Shown one piece after another: positions 9,576 to 18,794 of a stretch of 64,000 nt of DNA. The notes below the pieces were generated by a model. That model was not told where the DNA came from. It saw only the letters and a program-made list of their open reading frames with translations, and made no database searches. This DNA comes from Maricaulis sp. (GTDB lineage Bacteria; Pseudomonadota; Alphaproteobacteria; Caulobacterales; Maricaulaceae). The stretch spans positions 62,001-126,000 of the forward strand of contig JAEPND010000002.1 in assembly GCA_017643585.1 (NCBI GenBank), read 5' to 3'. Position numbers and translations under genes: made by a program. Numbering within the stretch: position 1 is the stretch's first letter; every line of letters starts with the position of its first letter.

Positions 9576-10616
9576 ATGAGCTATCGATCCCACACCCCGC
9601 CCATGGTCGCGACCTGGCTGTTCATTGTCGCGCTGATGATCTGCGCGATGATTATTGTCGGTGGCGCAACCCGGCTGACCGATAGCGGTCTGTCCATCAC
9701 CGAATGGAAGCCGATTACCGGGGCCATTCCACCGCTGTCCTCCGCCGACTGGGAAGAGGCGCTGCAGCTCTATCGGTCGACCACCGAATACCAGGAGGTC
9801 AATCGCGGGATGAGCATGGAGGAGTTCCAGTTCATTTTCTGGTGGGAATGGGGGCATCGCCAGCTTGGCCGTCTGATCGGTCTTGCGTTTGCGGTGCCGC
9901 TTTTGATTTTCTGGCTTCGCGGTGATCTGACGGCCCGGCTCAAGCCGAGGCTGCTGGGGCTGCTTGTTCTCGGTGGGCTGCAGGGGGCGATCGGCTGGTG
10001 GATGGTGGCGTCGGGCCTGGTAGACCGGCTGGATGTCAGTCAGTACCGGCTCGCCACTCATCTGGGCATGGCGTTCGTGCTGCTGGGAGCGACTATCTGG
10101 TGTGCTCTGGAGGCCCGCTACGGGGCGCCGCCAGTGCGTGCGGGCACGCATACGCGCTGGTTCGTGTTCTTCTGGGGCCTGGTCTTTCTGCAGATCCTGG
10201 CCGGGGCCTTCGTTGCGGGCATTGATGCTGGCCTGGTGCACAATACCTGGCCGCTGATGAGCGGACAGCTGGTCCCGGATGACTATCTGCGAGGCGCTTT
10301 CAGCGATGACAACCTGCCCGTCTACCAGGCCATGTTCGAAAGCCGTGCGGCGGTGCAGATGCAGCATCGCTGGCTGGCCTATCTGGTGATCATCGCGACA
10401 GGCGTCACGGCATGGATGATTTTCCGGGAGCCGCGCGTATCGCTCAAACCCTTCCTGATCATCCTGCCGGCCCTGGTCCTGGCCCAGGTCGCGTTGGGGA
10501 TCGCCACTTTGCTGGCTTACGCACCCTTGTCATTATCCCTGTTCCACCAGGGTGGTGCGATTTTGCTGTTTATCGCCTGCGGGGCGGCCACCTGGACCGC
10601 CCGCCGGTCGATCTAG
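9576..10616 (+). CDS. ctaA: Heme A synthase (COX15/CtaA, alphaproteobacterial type)
   Basis: It oxidises heme O to heme A for aa3-type cytochrome oxidase in the inner membrane. 346 residues, about eight transmembrane helices. The start at 9576 follows AGGAG by five bases. Visible motifs are VGGATRLTDSGLSITEWKP, WWEWGHRQLGRLIG (His94), YRLATHLGMAF, NTWPLM, QMQHRWLAYL and FHQGGAI; the paired histidines are heme ligands in this family. It is convergent with a lipoprotein gene whose stop lies one base away. Confidence 0.95.
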   Translation: MSYRSHTPPMVATWLFIVALMICAMIIVGGATRLTDSGLSITEWKPITGAIPPLSSADWEEALQLYRSTTEYQEVNRGMSMEEFQFIFWWEWGHRQLGRLIGLAFAVPLLIFWLRGDLTARLKPRLLGLLVLGGLQGAIGWWMVASGLVDRLDVSQYRLATHLGMAFVLLGATIWCALEARYGAPPVRAGTHTRWFVFFWGLVFLQILAGAFVAGIDAGLVHNTWPLMSGQLVPDDYLRGAFSDDNLPVYQAMFESRAAVQMQHRWLAYLVIIATGVTAWMIFREPRVSLKPFLIILPALVLAQVALGIATLLAYAPLSLSLFHQGGAILLFIACGAATWTARRSI

Positions 10617-10617
10617 C

Positions 10618-11700
10618 CTATTCGACAGTCAAATAGGCGCGCGTAAAGGCTTCTCGCGAGATCACTTTCACGCGGTTGTCGGCGCGGTCAAAAACGCCAA
10701 CCATGCCTTCTGAATAGGCCGTATAGCCATAGGTGATAGCCGTGATGTCAATGGCTGAGGGCTCAGTGATTCCCGGCGTGCTGAGGCCATCGACGACGGT
10801 CACTTCTGCCGCGCGCTCCAGATTGTCAGCGTGATAGGTGTGCAATTCGCGACTTGCGCCATTGGTCAGCACGATCAGCTGTGACCCGTCGAACTCGCCG
10901 GCTGAAATGCCTGTCGCGGCGATCTGCAGCTCGGCGAGGACAGTGCCGTTCTCGTCCAGGCGGGTCACGCCGCTGGCCGGGCTCAGCGTATAGATGGAAC
11001 CATTGATGCTGGTGCATTCGCGCGCCGGCGAGGAGAGTGTCAGGCTGGCGCGTTGCGCAACGCTCAGCAGATCTTCGCCGCTATCCTGGATGCGGATGAT
11101 TTCCGCAGACGGGCCCGTGCCCAGCAGGACCAGATCGATATAGCCGATACCTTCTTCCAGCATGCACAGGCCAGCCACGCCGTCCTGTGGCTGGAAGCTG
11201 CCCAGGGGCAGTTCGAAGACGCGGTAATCGGCCGGCGTGACGACAAAGCCGTGCAGGCCGCTGGCATCGCTGGCGGAACCGAAGACGAGGGGCAGGCGCT
11301 CGCCTCGCAGCTGGAATTCGGGGGCGGTGGCAATGGTGGATAGGCGTGGACCGGCGAATTCCGCGCGGACCTCGCCGTCCGCATCATAGACGTCCAGTCC
11401 TCCCGAGCGCGGCGCCGCAACCACAGCGCCCAGCGATGGCGCTTCCAGATTGGGCAGGAAGGCGATGTCGGAGGCGTCTTCATCACGGGTGCGGAAGGCC
11501 GCTGTGACCAACACCTCCCGTTCGAAATTCACCGCGACATCGGGCGCGTCATCGGGTTCCTCGATTTCACCACATGCGGCCAGCGCGAGCAGGGAACAGC
11601 CAATCAGGCTCGCACGCGCCAGGGACCGCGGACGGCGAACGTCCGCCCAGGGTGATTTTGAACATTGAAGAACAGGGTCAAACCGTCGGGACTGAAACAT
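10618..11700 (-). CDS. Lipoprotein with beta-propeller, phytase-like
   Basis: 360 residues with a lipoprotein signal (lipobox LALAAC, Cys43) after an unusually long basic N-terminal region; the real start may be an internal non-ATG codon. The body contains repeated strand-rich modules such as SGGLDVYDADGEVRAEF, FVVTPADYRVFELP and SGVTRLDENGTVLAELQ, which resemble 3-phytase beta-propellers. The classic phytase calcium-site motifs are not all recognisable, so the assignment is tentative. The start overlaps the end of the PhoX-type phosphatase gene by about 97 bases, so the two are one transcription unit and a phosphate-scavenging role is likely by context. Confidence 0.65.
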   Translation of the reverse strand: MFQSRRFDPVLQCSKSPWADVRRPRSLARASLIGCSLLALAACGEIEEPDDAPDVAVNFEREVLVTAAFRTRDEDASDIAFLPNLEAPSLGAVVAAPRSGGLDVYDADGEVRAEFAGPRLSTIATAPEFQLRGERLPLVFGSASDASGLHGFVVTPADYRVFELPLGSFQPQDGVAGLCMLEEGIGYIDLVLLGTGPSAEIIRIQDSGEDLLSVAQRASLTLSSPARECTSINGSIYTLSPASGVTRLDENGTVLAELQIAATGISAGEFDGSQLIVLTNGASRELHTYHADNLERAAEVTVVDGLSTPGITEPSAIDITAITYGYTAYSEGMVGVFDRADNRVKVISREAFTRAYLTVE

Positions 11701-13033
11701 GGACCGGTAATCTCACTTTTTTCGCCATCGGGGCCGGTTACGGCATTTCGACCAATCGTATACACCTCGCCGGACGGCGTCACGCCGCGGATGTACTGAT
11801 CTCTGTCACTGTCTTCCACGACAATAAGGTTACCCCAAGGCGCCACACAGATATTGTCGCAGTACTCCATGATGCGATCATCCGTGCTTTCAACAAAAAG
11901 TGTGAGTTCGCCAGGCTCGCTGGCTTCTGCCAGACGGCCCTCGAAACGGCTGGGGCGATAGCGCCAGATCTGGCCGATGCGGGCTGGTCCGCCATCCGTA
12001 CAGGTGAAGTAGCATTCGCCATTGCCCCACCACAGGCCTTCGCCGCGGGTAAATCGCGCCGCGCCAGCCGCATGGCCGCGCTCGGCAAGATCGGCATTGG
12101 GGGATTCGACATCGTCCAGATCGATCCACTCGACCTGCACGGTGCCACCCAGGGCGATGGTCTGCATGTCCCAATTGCGCAGATCTGCGCCCGGCTGACC
12201 CCGAACAGCAAGGGCTTGCAGGCGACCACCCCGGACAAGCTCGCCCGGTACATCCGGCAGATAGCGATAGAAGAGGGAGGTGCCGCGCTGGTCTTCGGTC
12301 TGGAAGACGGCACCGCTGGCTGGGTCAACTGCGACGGCCTCGTGGCGAAAACGCCCCATGGCGTTGATCGGAACCTGCTGGATGAGGCCGGTGGCCGATG
12401 CCGGAACCTCGAAATTATAGCCGTGCTCGACGCGTGCGCCCGGGCCGGCATTCATTTCAGTCTCCTCACATGTGATCCAGCTGCCCCAGGGGGTGACGCC
12501 GCCGGCGCAGTTATTATTGGTGCCAACCAGGGACATATAGCTGCGCTCAACCTCCAGAGTGTCCGGATTGACGATGAGATGGCTGGTGCCCCCCCCAGGT
12601 GCGGGCGGCCGTCCTCGGTCCAGTCCCAGACCCGCGAGCGGTCAATGCGATCAAGCCGGGATGCATCTGGACCGAAGGCGGATTTGGCGTATTCGTCCTG
12701 GCGAAGTTCATGATTGCGCACCAGGGTGATCAGGCCATCCGGGCGGGCAAAACAACCCATGCCATCAAAATCACCAGCGGCGAGCAGGCCGTCCGACATT
12801 TCCTCACCCATTGTCGACAGGACCCGGTAGGAAAACCCGTCCGGAAGGTCGAACAGGCCGGCCAGGTCGCGACGCAGCGGGCCATGCGGGTCGATCATGT
12901 TGAGATAGGGCTGCTTGAGATTGTCCAGCGGCAGGGCGGTGGCGCCGCGCGCCGTCTGGCAGGCGGCCAGACCGGTAAAGGCAACAGATGTTGCAACGGC
13001 TTGCTGCAGGAAATGGCGGCGTGACAGTGACAT
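11604..13033 (-). pseudogene. PhoX-family (DUF839) alkaline phosphatase, frameshifted at a G8 run
   Basis: Two adjacent minus-strand frames make one PhoX-type secreted phosphatase. The first, from 13033, carries a twin-arginine signal (SRRHFLQQA) with a lipobox-like LAAC, then LFDLPDGFSYRVLS and GMGCFARPDGLITLVRNHE. The second, ending at 11604, carries NNCAGGVTPWGSWITCEE, FRHEAVAVDPASGAVFQTED, GEGLWWGNGECYFTC and the C-terminal CFSPDGLTLFFNVQNHP. They join at an 8-C run on the plus strand (12589-12596). With nine bases the text reads HLGGGTSHLIVNP and gives a normal 476-residue enzyme. It may be a pseudogene, a phase-variable gene or a sequencing error. No Pho box was recognised upstream. Confidence 0.85.
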
Positions 13034-13169
13034 TCCGGTCCCCTGGCTGGTTTGATTTGCCTAGCAAATACAACGGGTTTGCCGCGCTGGCGTGACCGCG
13101 TCTGAGTTTGCGGTATTATATAACCGTATTGCTAGGTGTAATTAAAACAACGCTTTTTGCGATTCATGC

Positions 13170-13198
13170 TTGACCCTTGAGTCATTCAGACGTAAATC
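13170..13198 (+). promoter_or_regulatory. Candidate sigma-70-type promoter of rplM-rpsI
   Basis: TTGACC (13170-13175), a 17-base spacer and TAAATC (13193-13198) lie about 48 bases before the rplM start. The -35 box is near consensus; the -10 is weak. The 212-base divergent gap also holds an A/T-rich segment (about 13113-13150) that could serve the phosphatase gene. Confidence 0.45.
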
Positions 13199-13245
13199 GC
13201 GCGCTCGAATTCGCACCATGGCTCTAAATCTGAGGCAGGATTGAA

Positions 13246-13710
13246 ATGAAAACTTACTCCGCAAAACCGGCGGAAGTCGAAAACAAGTGGATTGTGATCG
13301 ACGCAGAGGGCGCTGTTGTTGGCCGCCTGGCGTCTTTCATCGCCATGCGTCTTCGCGGCAAGCACCGCCCGGATTTCACCCCGCATGTCGACACTGGCGA
13401 CCACGTTGTTGTCATCAACGCCGAGAAAGTTGTCTTCACCGGCAACAAGCGCGACGACAAGCGTTACTACCGTCATACCGGTCACCCGGGCGGCATCAAG
13501 GAAACCAGCCCGGCGAAACTGCTGGACGGTCGTTTCCCGGAACGCGTCCTGGAAGCTGCGGTCAAACGCATGCTGCCGAAAGAAAGCCCGCTGGCTCGCA
13601 AGCAGTTCTCCAAACTGCGCGTCTACGCTGGCACCGATCACAAGCATGAGGCTCAGCAGCCGGAAGTGATCGATTTCAAATCCATGAACTCCAAGAACGC
13701 ACGAGGCTGA
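13246..13710 (+). CDS. rplM: 50S ribosomal protein L13
   Basis: 154 residues, collinear with L13: [16 protein letters not shown] near the N-terminus, [20 protein letters not shown], and the family signature around [20 protein letters not shown]. It is followed after two bases by rpsI in the universal L13-S9 pair. L13 is an early 23S rRNA-binding assembly protein. Confidence 0.98.
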   Translation: MKTYSAKPAEVENKWIVIDAEGAVVGRLASFIAMRLRGKHRPDFTPHVDTGDHVVVINAEKVVFTGNKRDDKRYYRHTGHPGGIKETSPAKLLDGRFPERVLEAAVKRMLPKESPLARKQFSKLRVYAGTDHKHEAQQPEVIDFKSMNSKNARG

Positions 13711-13712
13711 TC

Positions 13713-14207
13713 ATGGCTGATGAAGCTCGCTCCCTCGAGGACCTGAAAGACGTCATCACTGACGCCGGCAATGACGCTGTCGAAACCAGCGCAACGCCGA
13801 CCGAGCCGCAGATCGACGAACACGGCCGCGCCTATGCCACCGGCAAGCGCAAGAACGCTGTTGCTCGTGTCTGGATCAAGCGTGGCAATGGCAAGATCAC
13901 GATCAATGGTCGCGATCAGGAACAGTATTTTGCGCGTCCGGTACTGCGCATGCTGCTCCAGCAGCCGCTGGAAACCGCTGAGCGCGTCAACGAGTTTGAC
14001 ATCGTTGCAACCGTCAAGGGCGGTGGCCTGTCTGGCCAGGCCGGTGCGGTTCGTCACGGTATCTCCAAGGCTCTGACCTATTTCGAGCCGGGCCTGCGTC
14101 CGGTGCTGAAAGCCAACGGCTTTATCACGCGCGACAGCCGCGTTGTTGAACGTAAGAAGTACGGTAAGGCGAAAGCCCGTCGTTCCTTCCAGTTCTCCAA
14201 GCGTTAA
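13713..14207 (+). CDS. rpsI: 30S ribosomal protein S9 with acidic N-terminal extension
   Basis: The S9 core begins near residue 41 ([20 protein letters not shown]) and ends with [11 protein letters not shown], the basic tail that reaches the tRNA in the P site. With 164 residues it is about 35 longer than enterobacterial S9. The extra N-terminus is acidic ([17 protein letters not shown]). Such extensions occur in alphaproteobacterial S9. A strong terminator follows. Confidence 0.97.
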   Translation: MADEARSLEDLKDVITDAGNDAVETSATPTEPQIDEHGRAYATGKRKNAVARVWIKRGNGKITINGRDQEQYFARPVLRMLLQQPLETAERVNEFDIVATVKGGGLSGQAGAVRHGISKALTYFEPGLRPVLKANGFITRDSRVVERKKYGKAKARRSFQFSKR

Positions 14208-14234
14208 TCGCTGCGACCTTTACAGGTTTCAAGG

Positions 14235-14266
14235 CGGGCGGTTCCAGACGGAGCCGCCCGTTTTTT
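14235..14266 (+). terminator. Rho-independent terminator of rplM-rpsI
   Basis: An 11-bp stem (CGGGCGGTTCC, 14235-14245, with GGAGCCGCCCG, 14250-14260, one G-T wobble) and a 4-base loop are followed by six Ts. Confidence 0.93.
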
Positions 14267-14268
14267 GT

Positions 14269-15183
14269 TCAGGGGCGGGTTTGTGCTTTGAGGATCGCCG
14301 TCAACTCTTCCGCCAAAAGATCAAACACCAGCCGGATCCGCCGACTGGTCTTGAGTTCCTGGTGGGTCACCAGCCAGACCGGTACGTCGAGCGCCTTGAG
14401 TTGGTCCGGTAGCACCATTTCCAACTCCGGATACAGGCTGGCGAAATCATGGGTCAGCGGCGTGATGCCCAGTCCCTCGCGCACATAGGCCATGATGGCG
14501 GGGCCGCGATTGGCGCTGATGCGGAAATTCTCGAGCCCGATCTCAAATCCCATCTCCCGGAAATAGGGGAGCGCCTCCTCATTCCGGTCGAAACCGATGA
14601 AGGGGTAGTTTTTAAGATCCTCGGGATTTTTCGGTCTGCCCCACTCGTCAAGAAAACCCCTGGACGCATAGAGTGCGCCCTTCGTTTCCCCGATCAGCTT
14701 GCAATACAGATCGGCCTGGTCCGGGCGGGCGTGACGAATGGCTATATCGGCCTCACGCTTGCGCAGATCCCGGATCTCCGATGCACCAATGATCTCGATC
14801 GATATGTTGGGGGCTTGTTCGCGCAGTTTTCGAAGGATTTTCGGCAGGAAGACCGCTGCCATTGTATCGGTTGAGGTAATGGTGACCTGACCATCCACCG
14901 TCGAGGCCTGTCCGGATGCTGTCAGCGAGATCCGGCTCGCTGCTTCACCCATGGCCCGCACATGCTCCAGCAATTCAATGCCGGACTGAGTGAGATCGGT
15001 CGAGCGATGTCCGCGTTGAAACAGGGTGATGCCCAGCGCGTCTTCCAGCGCAGTGATTTGTCGGCTCAAGGTGGGTTGGGTCTGGCCCAGCGCGCGGGCT
15101 GCGGCGGACAGGGAGCCTTCCTCTGCCGTCGCAAGAAAGGCCCGCACCTGGTTCCAATCGAATGATATAGCCTGCCAGTTCAT
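14269..15183 (-). CDS. LysR-family transcriptional regulator
   Basis: 304 residues. The N-terminal winged helix-turn-helix (about 8-68) reads FLATAEEGSLSAAARALGQT, QPTLSRQI, typical of LysR proteins. The rest is a two-lobe periplasmic-binding-type effector domain beginning near GQVTITSTDTMAAVFLP. It is divergent from the methyltransferase gene with an 88-base A/T-rich gap, so it may control that gene and itself. The effector is unknown. Confidence 0.92.
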   Translation of the reverse strand: MNWQAISFDWNQVRAFLATAEEGSLSAAARALGQTQPTLSRQITALEDALGITLFQRGHRSTDLTQSGIELLEHVRAMGEAASRISLTASGQASTVDGQVTITSTDTMAAVFLPKILRKLREQAPNISIEIIGASEIRDLRKREADIAIRHARPDQADLYCKLIGETKGALYASRGFLDEWGRPKNPEDLKNYPFIGFDRNEEALPYFREMGFEIGLENFRISANRGPAIMAYVREGLGITPLTHDFASLYPELEMVLPDQLKALDVPVWLVTHQELKTSRRIRLVFDLLAEELTAILKAQTRP

Positions 15184-15271
15184 TGTTGTGCGTATATCAG
15201 ATGTCCAAAAATGCGCAATTTATACTCGATCTATGTATGGCTAAACAGGGTCCAGCGATAGACAACAGAGA

Positions 15272-15898
15272 ATGATAATGAACAAGAAGGCACGGTTCTG
15301 GGACCGGATTGCGTCCAAGTATTTCCAGTCTCCCATCGAGGATGAGGCGGCTTATGAACACAAGCTCGAGCTCACCCAAAAAAAACTCGCTACCGATAGC
15401 GAAGTGCTCGAATTCGGTTGTGGCACAGGCGGAACAGCGCTGCGTCATGCCCCCTACGTCAAACACATTCTGGCAACCGATATCTCCGAAAAGATGCTGG
15501 CGTTTGCCGAACAGCAAAAAGCCGAGCAGGGTGTTGAGAACGTGACATTTCAACAAGCTGATTTCGATACGTTGACGGCGCCAGCGGGCAGTTTCGACGT
15601 GGTGCTGGGCATGAGCATCCTGCATTTGCTCGCAGACCGTCGGCCAGCGATGGGCAAGGTTCGCGATCTGCTCAAGCCGGGCGGGTATTTCATCTCCAGC
15701 ACCGCATGCCTGGGGAACAAGCTCTGGTTTATGGCGCCGTTCCTGTGGGCCGGGCGCATGATCGGCCGACTGCCGCTCGTGCGGATCTTCACCATCCGCC
15801 AGCTTGTGGACAGCGTGCGTGACGCCGGCTTCGAGGTGGAACATGAATGGGTGGCACCCAATGGAAATTCGGTTTTCGTTATCGCCCGCAAGCCTTAA
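15272..15898 (+). CDS. Class I SAM-dependent methyltransferase
   Basis: 208 residues with the Rossmann methyltransferase motifs: VLEFGCGTGGTALRH (motif I, about 45-59), ILATDISEKMLAFA (motif II), FDVVLGMSILHLL (motif IV) and LLKPGGYFISSTA (post-motif). The mid-length C-terminal segment with WFMAPFLWAGRM may cover a small-molecule substrate. It is divergent from the LysR gene. No clear substrate; small lipid- or quinone-like methyl acceptors are possible but not shown. Confidence 0.85.
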   Translation: MIMNKKARFWDRIASKYFQSPIEDEAAYEHKLELTQKKLATDSEVLEFGCGTGGTALRHAPYVKHILATDISEKMLAFAEQQKAEQGVENVTFQQADFDTLTAPAGSFDVVLGMSILHLLADRRPAMGKVRDLLKPGGYFISSTACLGNKLWFMAPFLWAGRMIGRLPLVRIFTIRQLVDSVRDAGFEVEHEWVAPNGNSVFVIARKP

Positions 15899-15917
15899 GA
15901 CTCCCCCCTGGGATGTC

Positions 15918-15951
15918 GGGGCTGCGCCACCTACATTCCTGGCGCAGCCCC
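15918..15951. other. 12-bp perfect hairpin between methyltransferase and ABC exporter genes
   Basis: GGGGCTGCGCCA (15918-15929) pairs perfectly with TGGCGCAGCCCC (15940-15951), loop of ten bases. It lies 19 bases after the methyltransferase stop and ends 17 bases before the exporter GTG start, just before its ribosome site. There is no U-tract. It could be an intercistronic stabiliser, an attenuator or a weak terminator. Confidence 0.6.
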
Positions 15952-15968
15952 CATCTTTCGAGGACAAT

Positions 15969-17864
15969 GTGACTGACACTGCCAAACCCCGCGCCCAGGT
16001 CGACCAGGACCGGGGCTCCAGCTTTGCGACCCAGATCGAGAATGAACAGGCGAACCGGGAGAAGGGACGGGAGCTGAAACCGCTCAGCCGGCTTTTGCCC
16101 TATGTGCTCCGCTATCCGCTGACGCTGTTCCTCTTCGTCATTTTCCTCGGCCTCGCGGCCACGCTGACACTCGCCCTGCCAGGCGCGTTCCGGTTGGTGG
16201 TCGATTGCGGATTTGGCGGCGCCAGCGCGTCGGAACTGTGCACCGATCTGCTGCCCAATGCAGAACTGTCGACCTTTTTCCTGGCCGGCATTGGGCTCGC
16301 CCTGCTGCTCGGTCTGGTCAGCGCCCTGCGTTTCTATTTCATCTCGCGCCTCGGCGAGCGTGTCGTCGCGGATCTGCGCAAGAATGTATTCAACCACCTG
16401 CTCAGCCTCAGCCCGGCCTTCTACGTGTCGACGCGGACCGGAGAGGTCCTGTCCCGCCTGACCACGGACACGACCCTGATCCAGACCGTTGTCGGGTCGT
16501 CCGTATCCGTGGCCATTCGCACCGTGGTGACGACGGGCGGGGCGCTGGCGCTGATGGTTGTGGTGAACTGGCAGCTGTCCTTGATGGTGCTGGCGCTGGG
16601 CCCGGTCATTCTCGGGCCCATCATGATTTTCGGTCGACGGGTCCAGCGTTTCTCCCGTGATAGCCAGGACACGCTGGCGGATGCCTCTGCACGCGCCAGC
16701 GAGAGCCTCACAGCGATCGAGACCGTCCAGGCCTTTACCCGCGAAGAACAGGAGCGCGGGCGTTTCGGGGACGCGGTCGAAACCAATTTCGCGGCCTCCC
16801 TGCGCCGGATCCGGACACGCGCCTACATGACCGCGATCATCTTCTCTGTCGTGCTGGCCGGGCTGATGGCCGTGTTGTGGTTCGGGGCGATCCAGGTCCA
16901 GTCCGGTGCGATCACGCCCGGCGCCATGACCCAGTTTGTGATGTATGCCTTTGTCGCCGTGTCCGGCGTGGGCATGCTGACGGAAACCTATGCCGAGGTG
17001 ATGCGCGCGGCGGGCGCAACAGAACGCCTGATGGAGTTGTTGTCGGCTGAGGCAGAGATCGAGGCGCCGGTTGATCCGAAATCCCTGCCGCAACCGCTGG
17101 CCGGGCGGATCCGTTTTGATGATGTCACCTTCGCCTATCCCGCCCGTCCTGGCGAGGATGTCCTGCGCAATGTCGCGCTGGAGGTTGCGCCAGGCGAAAC
17201 CATCGCCCTGGTCGGGCCGTCCGGTGCAGGCAAAAGCACGATCTTCCAGCTCTTGCTGCGATTGTATGATCCGGCGGCGGGTGCGATCTCGCTGGATGAT
17301 ACCGATATCCGCGATGTGGATCCGGTCGCGTTGCGCAATGCCCTGGCCATCGTGCAGCAGAACGCGCCCCTGTTTTCCGGGTCAGTCTCCGACAATATCC
17401 TGTTCGGCCGACCGGATGCCTCACGCGAAGAGGTCATCGAAGCTGCAAGGGCCGCAAATGCTCATGACTTTATCATGGCCCTGCCGGAGGGCTATGACAC
17501 CCAGCTGGGCGAGAATGCTAGCACCCTGTCCGGTGGACAGCGCCAGCGGCTGGCCATTGCCCGGGCGATCCTGAGGGATGCGCCGATCCTGTTGCTGGAC
17601 GAGGCAACAAGTGCGCTCGATAGCGAGAGCGAACAGGTCATTCAACAGGCGTTTGAACGCGTGTCACGCGACCGCACGACCCTGGTCATCGCGCACCGGC
17701 TGGCCACGGTAAGAGAGGCTGATCGCATCGTGGTGATGGAAAATGGTGCGGTCGTGGACCAGGGCACGCATGATGAATTGCTCGCGCGCGGCGGACTCTA
17801 TGCCCGTTACATCGAGCTTCAGTTCGGGGCGTCCGACAGGCGAAACACCCCTGAAACCGAATGA
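15969..17864 (+). CDS. ABC exporter, MsbA-like half-transporter (TMD-NBD fusion)
   Basis: 631 residues. The frame is open much further upstream, but the GTG at 15969 follows GAGGA by five bases and gives the expected N-terminus. Six transmembrane helices occupy about 45-330 (start near YPLTLFLFVIFLGLAATLTL), with the ABCB-type loop FYVSTRTGEVLSRLTTDT. The ATPase domain has Walker A GPSGAGKST (about 416-424), signature LSGGQRQRLAIARA (about 520) and Walker B ILLLDEATSALDS (about 540). It works as a homodimer exporting lipids or drugs. The substrate is not deducible; LysR and methyltransferase neighbours hint at a shared role. Confidence 0.9.
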   Translation: MTDTAKPRAQVDQDRGSSFATQIENEQANREKGRELKPLSRLLPYVLRYPLTLFLFVIFLGLAATLTLALPGAFRLVVDCGFGGASASELCTDLLPNAELSTFFLAGIGLALLLGLVSALRFYFISRLGERVVADLRKNVFNHLLSLSPAFYVSTRTGEVLSRLTTDTTLIQTVVGSSVSVAIRTVVTTGGALALMVVVNWQLSLMVLALGPVILGPIMIFGRRVQRFSRDSQDTLADASARASESLTAIETVQAFTREEQERGRFGDAVETNFAASLRRIRTRAYMTAIIFSVVLAGLMAVLWFGAIQVQSGAITPGAMTQFVMYAFVAVSGVGMLTETYAEVMRAAGATERLMELLSAEAEIEAPVDPKSLPQPLAGRIRFDDVTFAYPARPGEDVLRNVALEVAPGETIALVGPSGAGKSTIFQLLLRLYDPAAGAISLDDTDIRDVDPVALRNALAIVQQNAPLFSGSVSDNILFGRPDASREEVIEAARAANAHDFIMALPEGYDTQLGENASTLSGGQRQRLAIARAILRDAPILLLDEATSALDSESEQVIQQAFERVSRDRTTLVIAHRLATVREADRIVVMENGAVVDQGTHDELLARGGLYARYIELQFGASDRRNTPETE

Positions 17865-18752
17865 TCAATCTGCGGCATTGCGACAGGTCTGGATTTGTGC
17901 GCTGAGCACGTCTGGACCGCCGAGGGCGCTCGAGCCGGTCAGAACGTCATCGATCGAGAGGACTTCCACGCCCGTAGAGGCGGCCGTCCGGTAGAGCGCC
18001 GGATCCCCGACCTCGAGAGGGAACAGGCCTGCGGCGGCCTCCAGTCCTTGTTCTGCCAGTGCTTGGTCCTCTGCCGCATCGGGTTCAACGACGCCAAGCC
18101 ACAGATAGACATTGTCCAGATTGACCCCCGCCGCATCCAGGGCCTCCGGATCATTCGGCGCGGACAGGACCAGGTTCGGGTTGAGCGTATGCAGCCGCGC
18201 TGCATCCTCGACCGAATAGGCGATGACAATGACCTGGTCTGCTGCATCAAGCCGCTCGATAGCGGCCACGAGGGTTTCCTCGGAAACATTCTTGAGATCC
18301 AGATTGAGGTAGACGCCCGCTTCGCGAGCGGCCGAGATCGCGCTGTCCAGCGTGGGAACGCCTTCCTCGAGTGTCTGACCATCCGGATCGACCAGGCTCA
18401 ACGTCTCGATATAGCTCCATTCGGCCTCTCGGATTTCACCCGTTCCCGTCGTGGTGCGGTCCAGCGTCCAGTCATGCATCAGATACAGAACGCCATCGAC
18501 ACTTTCGGCGACATCCACCTCGGCATAGAGCACGCCCAGCGAGGCATTGCGCGTGATCGAGGAAATCGCGTTTTCAGCATAACCGGGACCGAAACCTGCC
18601 CGGTGCGCGGCCAGCATGGTGAAACCATTCTCCCGGGCACATTCCATCAGGCGGGCCTGGTAGGCCATCTCATTGCTGGTTTCCGGGGTGCAGGCAGTGG
18701 CGAAGGCCAGGGCGGCCAGGCCGGCGGTGACACGGGTTAGCTTTGAATACAT
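17865..18752 (-). CDS. Glycerophosphodiester phosphodiesterase family lipoprotein
   Basis: 295 residues with a lipoprotein signal ending at Cys21 (FATAC). The GDPD catalytic core is visible: His50-Arg51 in AHRAG, Glu60-Asn61, Glu78 and Asp80 in AEVDVAES, and His93-Asp94 in LMHDWTLDRTTTGTG. Enzymes of this family split glycerophosphodiesters to glycerol-3-phosphate and an alcohol; the lipid anchor puts it in the periplasm. Its stop abuts the exporter stop in TGATCA. The C-terminal TIM-barrel strands are less conserved but complete. Confidence 0.87.
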   Translation of the reverse strand: MYSKLTRVTAGLAALAFATACTPETSNEMAYQARLMECARENGFTMLAAHRAGFGPGYAENAISSITRNASLGVLYAEVDVAESVDGVLYLMHDWTLDRTTTGTGEIREAEWSYIETLSLVDPDGQTLEEGVPTLDSAISAAREAGVYLNLDLKNVSEETLVAAIERLDAADQVIVIAYSVEDAARLHTLNPNLVLSAPNDPEALDAAGVNLDNVYLWLGVVEPDAAEDQALAEQGLEAAAGLFPLEVGDPALYRTAASTGVEVLSIDDVLTGSSALGGPDVLSAQIQTCRNAAD

Positions 18753-18794
18753 CGGTGAGGATCCGTTTTTTACAGGGCCGAAGATCGACCAGGG

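Noticed and set aside
15879..17093. 404-codon minus-strand open frame over the ABC exporter
   Set aside because: Shadow of a conserved exporter; His/Gln/Arg-rich with no recognisable family.
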